Shown piece by piece: positions 1 through 11,745 of a stretch of DNA of 64,000 nt. The notes beneath the pieces were generated by a model. The model ran no database searches. It had not been told where the DNA came from and was given only the letters and a program-made list of their open reading frames with translations. This stretch comes from Lenzites betulinus (lineage: Eukaryota; Basidiomycota; Agaricomycetes; Polyporales; Polyporaceae): NCBI GenBank assembly GCA_022264855.1, contig JABYQU010000009.1, positions 186,001 to 250,000 on the forward strand. Reading direction: 5' to 3'. Within the stretch, counting starts at the first letter, position 1. Each line of letters begins with the position of its first letter. The translations under genes and the position numbers were made by a program.

Positions 1-43
1 TGTTTCCCTACCTCTTATCCAACCTCCAACCTCCAACCTCCAA

Positions 44-500
44 TCTCTAACCTCTGAGCCCAAACTCTGAAGTCCATTCGGACTTTGTACTTCCCTCTAG
101 CTTCTTTTCTCTGTGTGCACTTCTTCTCCCCACTTTTCTTCCCGATGTTAGGACTGTGCTGCCCAGAGGACAGAAGTCCGGTGTGCTCAGAGTATGGTGT
201 CCGAAGTCCAGGGGTGAAGTCCAAAGTCCAGAATGGAAGTTCAAGGTCTGGGATAGAGTTCCGAGCTGGACTTAGCAGCACACAGGCTGAGGACACTGTG
301 AGGCTATTAGCAACACACTGAGCAAACTTGCCAGAGGTCCTCTATTTCGGACTAGGTAGAATTTAGAGGTGGATATGAAGTCCGGGTAGAAGTCGGGGGG
401 AGAAGTGGGGAGAAGAAGTATGCACAGAGAAAAGAAGCTAGAGAGAAGTATAAAGTCCAGGTGGACTTTGGAGTTTGGGTTCAGAGGTTTTGGAATCTGG
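44..500. repeat. imperfect inverted repeat (about 95-bp arms)
   Basis: The left arm (about 44-138) and the right arm (about 401-500) are reverse complements at roughly 85 percent by eye. Shared blocks on the right arm include GTGGGGAGAAGAAGT, AGAGAAAAGAAGCTAGAG and GAGTTTGGG. About 260 bases separate the arms. The shape resembles a foldback element or a decayed TIR element; no coding capacity is visible between the arms. Confidence 0.7.
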
Positions 501-1249
501 AGTACATACAGAGTTCCAAAGTCTGAGACAAGAACAATAAGTTGTTATTGTATATACAGGTGAAACATGGAATGGTGTGCTATGACAAAATTGGACATAT
601 GGGATTCAGAGTTGGGATTTGGGATACAGAGGTCAGAGTTCGGATATAGAGATCAGAGACAGGGTTCTGACTTTGGAGTTAGAGCATGGGATGTAACACT
701 TATACTGTTTTAATCCAGGCACAAAGTAGCTTGTTTCAATGGGACTGTATAGTAGTATATGGGGATATATGTTTTACAAGGTACTATACAAATACTATAG
801 AGCTTACTATATACTATGTAAAGCAAGATCCCAGTATATCATCTATTCAAATACTTGTATTAGTCCTAGATCTATACCAATACACACAAATGTAGTCCTA
901 CATATAGAGTACAACTAGTAAGCAGAATGAAGTTAATAGGTGCAGGGGGAGGGGGGATGGGCTGAGGGGGGAGGGTACCCTGGTACCTAGAGGGATACTT
1001 ACTATATTGGGAGACATTGGGGCGGGAGAGTGCACACACGCTGTCATGCACCAAACCAGTTTGGTACTTGAGCCTGTTGGCTAGTGGTACAGACAGTGTG
1101 TGAACCAAGGGTCATGAATATAGACATACCATTATCCCAAGCATGCACCAGAAGGTTCTAGCAACCACCAGAGAATAGCAAAACACTATGGAACCTAGTG
1201 GAATAGTACAGAATGTTGTGGAACAGTACGGAACCCACCAGAACAGCAC

Positions 1250-1264
1250 GGAACATTCCGGAAA
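1250..1264. promoter_or_regulatory. three-unit heat-shock-element-like site
   Basis: GAA at 1251, TTC at 1256 and GAA at 1261 are spaced exactly five bases apart and alternate in orientation, as HSF binding sites do. It lies in a 1150-1500 block rich in GAAC/TTCC words. Confidence 0.45.
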
Positions 1265-1476
1265 TGCCTGGAGCAGTCAGAGAACATCCCAGAACCATCC
1301 AGAAAACTCTAGCATGAACACAGAACAAACAAGAATGAAGGAGTAACCACAAGAACAGACTGGAACCAGAGAGAATAAGCCAGAACATGGAAGAACATTC
1401 CAAGAGAAGGTGCCAGAAGCTTCTCAACATACCAAGAACTGTCTGGAAGGATCTATGGAAGTCCGTGTAAGAATAC

Positions 1477-1501
1477 AGAATATTCTGGAATATTCTAGAA
1501 G
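1477..1501. promoter_or_regulatory. perfect five-unit heat-shock element
   Basis: GAA-TTC-GAA-TTC-GAA begin at 1478, 1483, 1488, 1493 and 1498, exactly five bases apart and alternating in orientation. This matches the nGAAn array bound by trimeric HSF. It lies about 110 bp upstream of a TATAAATA at 1611. Binding is inferred from sequence only. Confidence 0.6.
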
Positions 1502-1579
1502 GAGCAGGAAAGAGCTAGAATGATGGAGAAAGTGCTGGACATGGATTCATCAGTGCAGATTCTGCTTACATATGTATTA

Positions 1580-1618
1580 CCAATCAGCTCCCATGCCCCT
1601 TGTCCTCAGGTATAAATA
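1580..1618 (+). promoter_or_regulatory. CCAAT and TATAAATA core-promoter-like pair
   Basis: CCAAT at 1580-1584 and TATAAATA at 1611-1618 follow the heat-shock element in the order expected of a plus-strand promoter. No convincing ORF follows; the first ATG after the TATA box (1682) opens an ORF of about ten codons. It may be the U3 part of a decayed LTR or the promoter of a noncoding transcript. Confidence 0.4.
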
Positions 1619-3357
1619 CTGGGGTGAGCAAGGCAGGGAGGGAATAACACACATTTTCTCAGCTATTTCCTCTTGCCTGCCATGCAAGCCAGCTTGCAGT
1701 GGCATAAGCAGTAGCACCAGTAGCACACTCAGCTTAGCAGTCACATCAGCCAACTACCCACAGTCATTACCCTTAGTAGCCCACAGATTGAGCTAGATTA
1801 ATTGGGATTTGCCGTGAATCTTACGACAACTACTAGCATACGACATTGCACGACAGAACACGGATTTGTTAGATTGGTTGGGGTTCACCGGAGCCTTACA
1901 ACAACCACTAACCTCAGGAGACATAGAGACTCAGACAACCCAGAACACAGAAGACACATGCAAGATATCGCACGGCCACGACCACTCGCAGAATCAGGAC
2001 ACCCTCGCACACACCTACGACACACAGAGACACCGTTATAGTTTCTATATCACACCATACCACACATCGCGGACTGTCATACAGGATCACAGCCAGCCCG
2101 GCTTAGTCACGAACTCGGCGAGGCCTCTGTTGGAAAAGAAGAAACCCCACACGCTTTGCGGCAGAATCCGGAATCATCTATCACATTAAACCCCTCACCA
2201 TTTTTATTAATCAATTGATTCCCAGATATTCATCCAACAATGCCACACATCAGCGCTGTTTCTGATGGTGTCGAAACACCCTTTGACATCATGGGATGGG
2301 GGACAGCAGCAGAGGCAGGGGTGTTGCCGGTGGTGGTGATAGGAGACAAGGCAGTGGTGATGGATACTCAATGCCCAGTGGCAGTTGTTATCAGTGCAAT
2401 GAGCTTATCTGTGTTAGAGATACTTATCTTGTCTACTATCTACTTGATCTATATGTGAGATTTGGTGTGCAAGCAATGGGAATTTGGTGAGTGCACAAGA
2501 GTTGAGCAAGTTAAGCAGGTGTGCAAGATAAGAGCAGAAGGTGAACAGTGCATTTGTGCAGTGTATTAACGAGTGCCTAGAGGTGGGGGTTGGAAGTAAA
2601 TGCATAAGGCATGCATATAGGGCAGGCAAGGTCTAATAGGTCAGTGCACTACCACTATTATAGGCATTGCATGGGATCATACTAAATAGTAAGTATATGC
2701 TGGGTATACAGGACCAAAGTGCAAGCTCAATGGTTATCACAAGCCAAATACAACACTATATCACACACTAGAGGGACAAGAGTTTGAAGCTGCAGCTATT
2801 GCATTTAATGTAGTGGCACAACCATAGGAAGATACTCACCTACCTGGGTATACTGACAGGCAGAGGGTGTTTGAAGGGTGGCAAGGGGATAGGGGGAAAA
2901 GGCTGAAGATGTGAATGAAAGTGCAAAGATTGGGACAGTCTTATAGGAAGTGTTGCGCAGAAAGGTGACAACTAGAGGAGTTTGGAAAAGTGGCTTAGGT
3001 TAAAGAATAATGTCATAGCCAGGCCTGCATCAGAAAAAGTGCAAGCTTAATGCATGGCGCTGTAGGGTGCCACGGGGTCTGTAGATGCTGGCAGGAGCTC
3101 CGACATACTAGATGGGTGGCAGGCAGAGGCCTATAGAGATCTGCGGGGACCAGTCTGACAGAAAAAGCCTTAGTCGCGGATTGTAGCATGCCACAAAATT
3201 TATGCATATGCCTGTTATATATTGCCAGATTCCACCAGTGTACTGCAGAGCTTTATAGAAATATACAGTTAATAGGTCAGTTAGATAAACTTTGTGCCAA
3301 AGCTGCACCAAAGTCATGAGAATAGATGCCCATAGGACACTGCCAGTATTCACTCAC

Positions 3358-3444
3358 TCGCTCACTCAACTCAACTCGGACTACTCCTTGATCCACCCAC
3401 TTGCTCACTCGACTCAACTCGGACTACTCCTCGATTGATCCACA
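3358..3444. repeat. about 43-bp tandem duplication
   Basis: Two adjacent copies share the cores GCTCACTC, CTCAACTCGGACTACTCC and GATCCAC with a few differences. A TATAAAA follows at about 3484, so this may be promoter or LTR debris. Confidence 0.6.
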
Positions 3445-5139
3445 GATGTCTAATGCTGATGCCGTTCCTTCACGTTTGCCCTTATAAAACCCTTCACCCT
3501 GAAAAGCAGCAGCAATGTCTCTTCTTACCAGATCACCACCTTCCAAGTTCCTCCCCCCGACCCTTATGCTGTATGCACTAAGATCTCAGCCGCCAAGTTC
3601 CAACCTCCACAGTGTCTAACAACACTGATACACAGCATGTATGGCTCTTATAGCTTCACAGGTATAATATTCGACTATATGCGTGCATACAACCACTTAT
3701 TATCATGCTCACTACTACTTATCCTCAGCACTCACCTTCAGAGTTTGTGCATGCTATGGTATGAAATGGTGACTCAGAGGCCGACTCTAGGTGTACGAGT
3801 GAATATTACTTATTACAGGATGCTCACCCAAAAGGTATGTACTCGAATTTTACACTGGAGAGTGGTTGTCTATGTTTCTGCTGGGCTACTCACTCCATTA
3901 ATCACAACACATCTATTCAGATCTCTCCCCCTCTAACACTTCGGAACTGACCATAAATTTAGACTTATGGTATACTGACTGTACTTCAGCATGTATAGTA
4001 GGACGGTTTCCTGCTGCCACAAGCAGTGTTTGATAAATTAACACATTTTGCTCGTTACTCCTTTGTTATGCCCACTGCATCTGAGAGGAGCTCACTTGAA
4101 CTGGAATTGTGGCTGTATTATAAATATTAAACTCCGGCTCTGTAGTGTATGGCAGAGCACTGTATACACCCTTCAAGCGGTCTGCAGAGCTCTGAAGAGC
4201 CGCACCCACCATCTGTTAGCATGCTACGGACATTCCAACACAGTGTGACACCGGGTCCTAGTAGAGTCCATGGCCTGCATGCAGAAGTCAGTGGCAGGCT
4301 ACTATGCCTACAGCATGCTATGGGTACTACCGAGGTATGTGGATATCTACAGCACGGTTATGCACTTTGCTGATGTGGTGCGAGTCTTTAAAATCCGTCA
4401 AGTGTCCGAGATTGACACAGAAATATGATTAAATGTAATCCCATTAGAAAGTATTAGCGTGGAATACTGGGAATATATATGTTGCTTATGCAATCAATGG
4501 TGCAGCGAGGCAAAGGTATGCATTCATTATCCCGCTACATAAGTGTATCTAAAATTCATGAGGCATTGCTTATGTATCGATTGCAGCACATGTTTTGCTG
4601 ATGTTACTACCCTCCACCATCGCTATGAGTACGCCGCCCGGTCCAGAGTACTACAGGGATAGGAGCCCAGTAAGGCAACCCACCCCGTTACTTTTACACA
4701 CAGGTAGTCTGAAACCGAATTCTTCTCACTCACCGCAATACCTATGAACTTATTCCTGTTAGCAGTCAATTGTGAGCATCTATAGGCTGTCCACCACCCA
4801 CCCTACGGGGTAGCGGGCCATCCAAACTTTGCAAGCGGTTACACTGATAAAGAAAGCAGAATTCTAAGCTGTAGGCACGAATATCGTCTGGCATATCTCG
4901 AATAGAGCTCATTGGGCGGCCAATTATGTATCCAGGATATATCCTCACTGCTGAATTCGAAGCGACTCTCTGACGGTCTTGTAACAAGACTCAAGTGTTA
5001 CCGTCTGAAGCATGCAATTATGTATACACAGCGTAGATGCAAGTGTGTCGTGAACATAGTTACCGGGGCAAGCAACGCTGTCTACGCGACAGGCACGGGA
5101 ACATGTTACACTGAGCGATCTCTAGATATGCACGGTTGG

Positions 5140-6549
5140 CTAAGCCTTTGCGCGAGCGCGCCATCCGCCGTCTAACTTATCCAAAAGGGCCTGCACCTCC
5201 TTGACCGCGCCCTTGCGTTCCCGTCTGGCGTCCTCCCACTCGCCATCTGCGGTGATCGCGTCGAGACGCAGAAGGCTCTGCAGGAGCAGCTCGCCGAGGC
5301 GGGCATGCTCCTGCGCCATATCGGCGGGAGAGCGCGCACCCGAGCTCGCGGCGGACGCAGGCTTGGGCGGGGGCGCACTGGAGGGAGGGGCGGGGCCGAC
5401 GTGTGCGGCGACGGCGGCCGGGGCGAGGGTGACGAGGAAGGAGTCGACGTCGGGGCGCAGGGTGTCGCGGACTTTGTCGAGCTCAGAGCGGATCTGGGAG
5501 ATGGTGGCCTGCTCGGTGCGGGGGGGCTTTGGGGAGTGTGCGGAGGACGGCTTGGGGGGGAGGGGGTCGCCGCCACCGATGAGGGCGATGGTGCTGCCGG
5601 CCTTGAGGCCATAGGCAGAGACTGGGATGACGTCAGTGCTGGGACAGGTCACAGGGCGGAGAAGAGGGCAAATGAGGGGTTCGAGGGTGCGGTGGTGACG
5701 GCACAGGTTTGATCCCGCAACATGCGGTGGGCGAAGTGCTCACGGATGCGGGCCCGATAGGCGGAGACGCGCAGGGAAGGCAGGGTGCGAAGGCTCAGAA
5801 GACAGACGATCGATGGGTCGGGCAGGATGGGGTGGCAGGCGGAGACATACCTGGTGCGTTGTTGTCTTTCATGACCGCGCCGGCGTGGACGAGCTTAAAG
5901 GAGTGTTCGGGGAGCTGGGTATACTCCGCAATCTCGTGCCGAAGCTGGCCGAGCTTCGAGCTGGGCGGCGGGAGCGCAAAGTGCAGCCTGCGCGCGAGAG
6001 TGTCGAGGGGAGGGCATCGAGGAGGCGCAGCGGGGTACGTCAGTGTGTGCTGGAGGGCGGTGGACAGAAGGGGGGAAGACGGACCTCTCGCGACCCCATT
6101 TGACATGGATGCTCATGTGCCGGTGTTTTGTGCGTCTTGATCCGAAGACGCGCTTCGCTTGGGGATAGAGGAGGCGGGCGAGGATGAAGAGGAGGGGGAC
6201 AAGGGCTGTGAGCGTGGGGGAGGTGAGGTGAGTGGGAGATGAAGGGGCAGAGATGCGCACCGAGATGGACGGGAGAGAGGGCAGGCGAGGGCAGGGCAGC
6301 GAGACGCTTGAGGGAATCCAGGATTGGCGGTGGAGCGGCGGGCACGACTCGGGCGAGGCGAGCACGCGGGGATGCACGGGGCGAGGGAGCGTGGGGCGGG
6401 GCGGGCAGGGCGCGGGGTGCGGAGGACGGGTGGACGAGCGAGCAGGACGAGCGCAGGCGGTCGAGCGCAGAGACGGTGCTGGCGGGCGTGGGAGCGACCT
6501 GCCGTGTTGGGCGGGTAAGCAGCGGGATAGAGGGGATAAGTGATGTCAT
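5140..6549 (-). CDS. membrane-anchored ubiquitin-like + BAG domain protein
   Basis: Predicted Hsp70 co-chaperone. Exons: 6549-6261, 6205-6085, 5987-5851, 5621-5140; they sum to 1029 nt, 342 aa, one open frame. Order: Pro/Ser-rich N-terminus, one short hydrophobic segment (ALVPLLFILARLLY, about residue 97) followed by basic residues, a ubiquitin-like domain beginning MSIHVKWGRER and ending GLKAGSTIALIGGG, a low-complexity linker, and a C-terminal BAG helix bundle (about 100 residues). BAG domains bind the Hsp70 nucleotide-binding domain and promote nucleotide release; the anchor suggests ER or nuclear-envelope attachment, as in yeast Snl1. The ubiquitin-like fold is split by two introns, one of them 229 nt. 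It is transcribed divergently from the MAPKK gene across 168 bp. The first exon is less certain; starting at 6116 would lose the membrane segment. Confidence 0.8.
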
Positions 6550-6717
6550 GGGTTACAGAAGCCGAGGGTGTTAGTCGCGTCCTTGTCTTCTACATAAGCT
6601 TTCCTCCCCTTCCCCTCCTCCCCCCTCCGTCCCCTCCCCGCCCCCGACGCCCCGCTCCCCCGTCTCCTCCCTCTCGCACCCGCCCGCCCCGCCCCGTCCC
6701 CGCTCCGTCCCCCACCC
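6550..6717. promoter_or_regulatory. divergent promoter between BAG gene and MAPKK gene
   Basis: Only 168 bp separate the two start codons. About 6600-6717 is a C/T-rich run on the plus strand, a common leader feature of highly expressed fungal genes, and fits the 5' leader of the MAPKK gene. Confidence 0.5.
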
Positions 6718-8643
6718 ATGTCCAATCCGTCCCAGCAAGATGGCGCGCTCTCCCGCCCAGGCCCCATCCCCATCTCTGCCTCTCGCGCCCCCTCCGCCAA
6801 TCCGAACCGCTCCGTCGCCGGCCTCCTCAACAATCGCAACAAGACTTTTGGCTCGACCCCCATTCCCCCCTCCTTGCAAGCAAAAATGGCTGCTGTGCGT
6901 GCTCCTTTCCATCTGTCTCTTATCGCTCTCTCATCTCTTCCCTTTCATCCCCATCCCGCTCCTCCCTTGCCTCTCCCCAGTTTGCTAGTCGCGCTCCCCA
7001 CAACACCCCCGTCTCCGTAGATGCCGCCACCACCGCTCTCAGAAACACTGGTCTCTCCGACAGGCCCCCTCAGCCTTCTCCGTCCATGCCTCTCCGTGCC
7101 CCCGCCCCCGCTCCTGCCCCAGGACGCCCTGGCGCTCCTACCCTTGGCGGCCTCGCCGCTCGCCGCATAGGAAAGAACATCCCGAAGCTCAGCGGCATGG
7201 ACATGGGTCTTCAGAACGCTGGTCTCGGTAGTGGTAGGCCCACTCAAGATCAGGACGAGCCTCCGCGGCGCATGCCTCCCGGCTCCTTTTCCACTCCCTT
7301 CTCCAATTTCGGCAAGATTGTGTATGCCCCATTCAATACCAACCCCTCCCATGTTCTCATGTTTTTTTTTCTGCACAGCGATCCCTCGGGGGCGCTCAAC
7401 TTCAGTGGCAAAGCCGTCCTGCACTCCCAAGGCGTCGACTTCTCCAACGGCTCGTCTTTCGCTATCAACATGGATCAGCTGCAACTGGATGAGGAGCTCG
7501 GCAAGGGCAACTACGGCACTGTCAAGAAGGTTTTGCACAAGCCCACCAAAGTGGCCATGGCGATGAAGGTATGTGTATTCCAGCTACGCTAGACATCGCT
7601 CATTTTCATCCATCTTCCGCAGGAAATTCGGTTAGAGTTGGACGACGCTAAGCTCAACGGTATTATCATGGAACTCGACATTTTACATCGCGCCGTCGCG
7701 CCTGAGATTGTGGAGTTTTACGGGGCTTTCTTTATTGAATCGTTCGTCTCTCACCCGTGCGCATTCATCACACGCGCTCACCCAGAGCTTCATCAGATGC
7801 GTATACTACTGTATGGAGTACATGGATGCAGGATCCTTGGACAAGCTACAAGGAGAGGGCGTGCCAGAGTTTGTCCTGGCCCGTATCACCGGGAGCATGG
7901 TGCGCGGCCTGAAGTTCCTCAAGGACGACCTCCAAATAATCCACCGAGGTGTGCCCTAAAATCATTCGTACCTTTGGACAGCTACTGACATAGCACACAG
8001 ATGTGAAACCCACGAACGTGCTTGTGAATAGACGGGGTCAGGTTAAGCTGTGCGACTTCGGTGTGTCTGGCCAACTGGAGAAGTCGCTGGCGAAAACAAA
8101 TATCGGATGCCAAAGCTATATGGCTGTGCGTATGCCTTCATCCCCTGGTAGCTCAGCGACTCATTATGAATCTCGAACAGCCTGAGCGGATCAGGGGCGA
8201 ATCCCAGAACAACGTTGGCACATACACCGTTTCTTCAGACGTATGGTCACTTGGGCTGTCCCTGATCGAGATGGCGCTCGGACACTATCCATACCCTCCG
8301 GAGACATACGCCAACGTCTTTGCACAATTGACGGCGATCGTAGATGGGGACCCACCAGAACTCCCCGAACATTTTTCAGACGTCTCGAAGGACTTCGTTA
8401 TGCAATGCTTGCATAAAATCCCAGAGCGCAGAGCAACATACGCGGAGCTTCTCGTTAGTCCCCTCCCGAACGTTGCGGGGCGCGGTACCAAGGGCTAATC
8501 GTTACCATTCCGTATAGTCACACCCCTTCCTGGTCCAAGACCGCAAACGAGAGGTGGACATGCCCAGCTGGGTAGAGTCTGCCATTTCGCATCGCGACAC
8601 TCGGACACGCGAGCTGCAAGCAGCGCAGAATGCGTCGACGTAA
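6718..8643 (+). CDS. PBS2: Pbs2-type MAP kinase kinase (HOG osmostress pathway)
   Basis: Dual-specificity kinase expected to phosphorylate the Hog1 p38-type MAPK in the cytoplasm. Exons: 6718-6894, 6981-7321, 7379-7568, 7623-7741, 7797-7948, 8001-8125, 8181-8453, 8518-8643; 1503 nt, 500 aa, phases all agree. The kinase domain runs from about residue 209 (glycine loop GKGNYGTV, lysine in MAMKEIR) through IIHRDVKPTN (catalytic loop) and CDFGVSG (DFG) to GHYPYPP. The activation segment [18 protein letters not shown] carries the Ser/Thr pair typical of Pbs2 and separates it from Ste7- and Mkk1-type kinases. The roughly 200-residue N-terminus is Pro/Ser-rich and shorter than in yeast Pbs2; I saw no clear Sho1-binding proline motif there. 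Start chosen at the first ATG after the pyrimidine-rich leader. Confidence 0.92.
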
Positions 8644-9570
8644 CGCTCCGCGTCTGATATTCGGCGAGCGAGCGCTCTCTACCCTGGCAACCGTCCTTCG
8701 TCCCGTCGCCCCCATTCCCGACCGCAATGCCCCCGCTACCTGACCGGCAAGTGGAAGCACCCCTTGCCTCTGCTTCCGCCTCACCACCACTCCTTGCGCA
8801 CCCGGTCGTCCTACAACATTCAAAGCAATACCCCCAGTATCTTCACGACTCCACTCCGCAACATCTCGGCGTCGCGCTTCCGCGCCGTGCCACCGCACGC
8901 GATACACTCGCCGTCTGCGGCCATACGAGGCGAAATGCGGCGGCTCCGCCAGACCCCCATCCCTTCTTGGTGCTTCCTAGCGTCACTATACACGTGTCGA
9001 CGCTAGGTCCATCATTGAGCCGGGGAGTTAAACGGGTCCGCGCATCGGATGAGCGGGGGTGGAGCACAGGCAGAAGAGAGCGCAGCATACCTGTCAGTGC
9101 AGCAGGAGGACATGGGTCGAACATAGCATGACCGTGCTCTGTCTCGAGCATCGCAGTTGCGCGGGGACGACGACGATGTAATAGTAGTGAATCGCCTAAC
9201 ACACACAGTAACCCGCGGCCCCACAGAGTCACATACATATATACGTATCGTACCAATACCTGCACCACGTAGTACCTAGCTTGCTGGCAAGCACGGCTCT
9301 CGTATGCTAATGTACATATGTTACTTTGCTACAATCGACGTTCTCGAGTACACGACACCAAATGTCCGGTCCGACGTGTTTGGCGTGCAACTTGACTTCC
9401 ATTGGCTGCGCCTATCACGTGATGCACTATACTGACACGTCCCCGACGCCCACACTAGCACTCCAACTCGACCGTCTCCCCGGCAGGCCACCCGTCCTTC
9501 GCACCGGTCTCTGTGCTCCTCTGGCCATACCCTAGTCTATCTGCGGAGCACGCTCTACGAACGCCCAACT
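8644..9570. other. intergenic, MAPKK terminator and GOT1 promoter
   Basis: About 930 bp with no gene I can support; the ORFs here lack conserved motifs. The distal part contains an inverted CCAAT (ATTGG, 9401) and the palindrome TCACGTGA (9415-9422), both about 150-170 bp upstream of the GOT1 start. Confidence 0.5.
9415..9422. promoter_or_regulatory. TCACGTGA E-box palindrome upstream of GOT1
   Basis: Perfect 8-bp CACGTG-core palindrome about 150 bp before the start codon. This core is recognised by bHLH factors of the Cbf1/USF type. The same 8-mer occurs upstream of SMC3 at 48573. Confidence 0.4.
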
Positions 9571-10232
9571 ATGTGGCTCACAGATGCGCAAAGTACAGAT
9601 CCCACTTCGCGCGCACCGGCAGCACGCACTCACCCGTCCTAAACAGAAATCGGAGTCGCCCTGACGTCCTTCGGGGGGCTCTTCATGCTCCTCGGCGTCC
9701 TCCTCTTCTTCGACGGCGCCCTCCTCGCGCTCGGAAACGTACGCATCCCCGTCCGTGCTCCCACACATACCCTCCGGCGTGCTCACCGCCTGCGCCACGC
9801 AGGTCCTGTTCCTGTCCGGGCTGACGCTCATCATTGGGCCGCACAAGACGTTCTACTTCTTCGCGCGGAAACAGAAGCTGCGCGGGACGGTGTGCTTCAT
9901 CGGCGGCATCCTCCTCGTGTTCTTCAAGTGGCCGTTCGTGGGCGTCGTCGTCGAGACGTTCGGGTTCCTCAACCTCTTCGGGTGCGTCACTGTGTCCTCT
10001 CCCTGCCGCCGCCACCACCGCCGGCTAATCATTTCACGCGCGAGCAGAGATTTCTTCCCTGTCATTCTGACTTTCTTGCGACAAATACCGGGCGTCGGGC
10101 ATGTCCTGAGCCTCCCATACATCCGCGACGTAAGTGCACGCGGGCGCGCATGATGCATGATCTCCGGCCTGACAATGTCTCCTTGCGCAGGTCGCGGACC
10201 GAGTAGCGGGCTCGCGAACGTCTGTTGTATAA
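9571..10232 (+). CDS. GOT1: GOT1 Golgi transport membrane protein
   Basis: Small tetraspan membrane protein of ER/Golgi vesicle traffic that influences COPII vesicle and cis-Golgi fusion steps. Exons: 9571-9592, 9647-9738, 9803-9981, 10048-10129, 10191-10232; 417 nt, 138 aa, matching the usual length of the family. The N-terminus MWLTDAQKIGVALTSFGG has the short hydrophilic start and first helix of Got1. Further signatures are LLFFDGALLALGN, SGLTLIIGPHKT and GFLNLFGDFFPV. Four hydrophobic segments are visible. The first exon is only 22 nt but is needed to supply the start, and its phase-1 junction rebuilds the KIG motif exactly. Confidence 0.9.
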
Positions 10233-11745
10233 CGAGTACCTCCTGCGATGCATCCTTCCGACTCCCGAGCCAGACAAGTTTCCCTGCGTGACTGTGCACT
10301 ATGAGTGCGCTATCAATGTTCCTGCCGTTGTTGAGAACATGCAAGACGTCAACGCCGCCAGTTAACGGTAAGTGCTCAAACGAACGCAACGGCCCACAGG
10401 AAGAATAGCCAAAGCAGATGTACCTCAAAGGGGTCTTCATCAGTCGCACAAGGTTGGCGGAATCCGGCTTCGTGTTCTGGAGACTGAACATGAAGGCACT
10501 GTCTCCAATTGAACAAGTACTCTGGAAAGCCTTGGAATTGTTCTTCAGAAAACCCAGAAGACGTGAGCCAAGTCCCAAGTTGTGGATAGGCTCATATCTC
10601 GATGTACATGCATAAGAGGGTGCAGGCGGCCCGCCTTGGGCTCTCCGCTGCTAGCCTGCGTTGCGAACCTCGCGAGCCTCGAGGCCGATCAGTGCCCTTG
10701 GGATAACGTTGACGCCTTCGACGCTCTTCTACGCCGCAGACTGAGCACGGTGAGGATGGACATTGGATATCGACACCCCGGACTAGGCGGCAACGCTAGA
10801 CCGGTGGGGTGGTGAGATTGGGGCGATGACTTGGAGCCACCAGATACGCCCTAAAACCCGAGGGCTGAAGTTGGACTCAAAAGCACTGGACCAAGTAGGT
10901 CTCAGAGGAGGACTGAAAGCGGTTAGTGCGTCTGCGCGAGGGAGTGCTCAAAAGAGGGTTCGGCGCGCACCCGCGCAGAGTTCCTGGGGCAGGGCCGGCA
11001 AAAAACGGACAACTGCGCAGGGGTTACCGCGGGTTGTTTCCACTGGGGCGTCGCTAGAATGTCGTGGATAGGATGACCGTTCTAAAGCGATGCCCGAGGG
11101 AGTCGTCTGATGAGCGAATGTGAGCAGGTGCGAGGGAGGCGACCGATGTGGAGACATTGTGGAGACGGCCAGCCCCACGGAGGCGGGACGAGATCAATTG
11201 AAAGGGTCGGATGGGCTGTGGTAGCCGGCGGCGAGTCAATAATTCAAGCTCAAGAGTCGAGTCGCGTCGCGTCGCGAGGGGCGGGACCGTTGCGCAGGCA
11301 GCGTGCCGAGTGTTGCGCGTCCGGGTTGGCAGTCCAGCGACTGCTCGCAGCTTGCATACACGCATGAGTACGGATGAGCAGGAGGCGTATGTTATCAGGA
11401 GGAGGTAGGGTCGAGGAGGGGCGCGGAGAAGACTGTAGAGGCTGAGTGAATCCAGATTGGGGCGCGTGATGGCGGAAGCAAAAGAGGCGCCAGCGCGGAC
11501 ACGTGACGTGTTGACATTGGGTTCGCACGCGCAGCCAGCGCCGCATATTATTCTCTGCCCAGTGCCCACTCGCCCGACTCTCTCCCTCTCCTACTCCGCC
11601 GCCCAAGTCGCCGTCCCCACGTGTTTCGGCGACCGACTCCCTCTGCCCGTCGCCCGCACCTGCTTCACGACCTCGACGACGTCTCATCTCCGCCCATCTG
11701 TACCCCCACCTTCCTTTGTCTCCGCTCAGTCACTAGCGGCGCGCC
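10233..11745. other. intergenic, WEE1 upstream region
   Basis: About 1.5 kb without a supportable gene. A 241-codon minus-strand frame (9853-10578) overlaps the last GOT1 exons and has no recognisable motif. The final 160 bp before the WEE1 start is C/T-rich. Overlapping CACGTG and TGACGTG words lie at 11500-11510, with an inverted CCAAT (ATTGG) at 11516. Confidence 0.45.
11500..11510. promoter_or_regulatory. overlapping CACGTG / TGACGTG sites upstream of WEE1
   Basis: CACGTGACGTG combines an E-box core with a CRE-like TGACGTG about 240 bp upstream of the WEE1 start. It could bind bHLH or bZIP factors; no function is shown. Confidence 0.35.

Larger units (their letters stand above)
1..5139. 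other. gene-poor, TE-like left arm
   Basis: About 5.1 kb of lower-GC DNA without a gene I can support. Open frames are short (under about 110 codons), lack conserved motifs and do not join through plausible introns. The stretch contains an imperfect inverted repeat near the left edge, a block of GAA/TTC-rich sequence, two TATA-bearing promoter-like spots (about 1611 and 3484) and a roughly 43-bp tandem duplication. The composition change at about 5.1 kb, where dense GC-rich genes begin, suggests decayed transposable-element sequence. I could not assign a TE family: no transposase, reverse transcriptase or integrase motif is readable. Confidence 0.6.

Noticed and set aside
1..60. CCTCCAA repeats at the left edge as telomere
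   Set aside because: Only three short copies and not TTAGGG-type; no support for a chromosome end.
6540..7592. 350-codon plus-strand ORF across the MAPKK start
   Set aside because: It reads through two MAPKK introns and a C-rich leader; only its second half matches the kinase, which needs the spliced frame.
9853..10578. 241-codon minus-strand ORF
   Set aside because: It overlaps the last three GOT1 exons antisense and has no motif; GOT1 is clear on the other strand.
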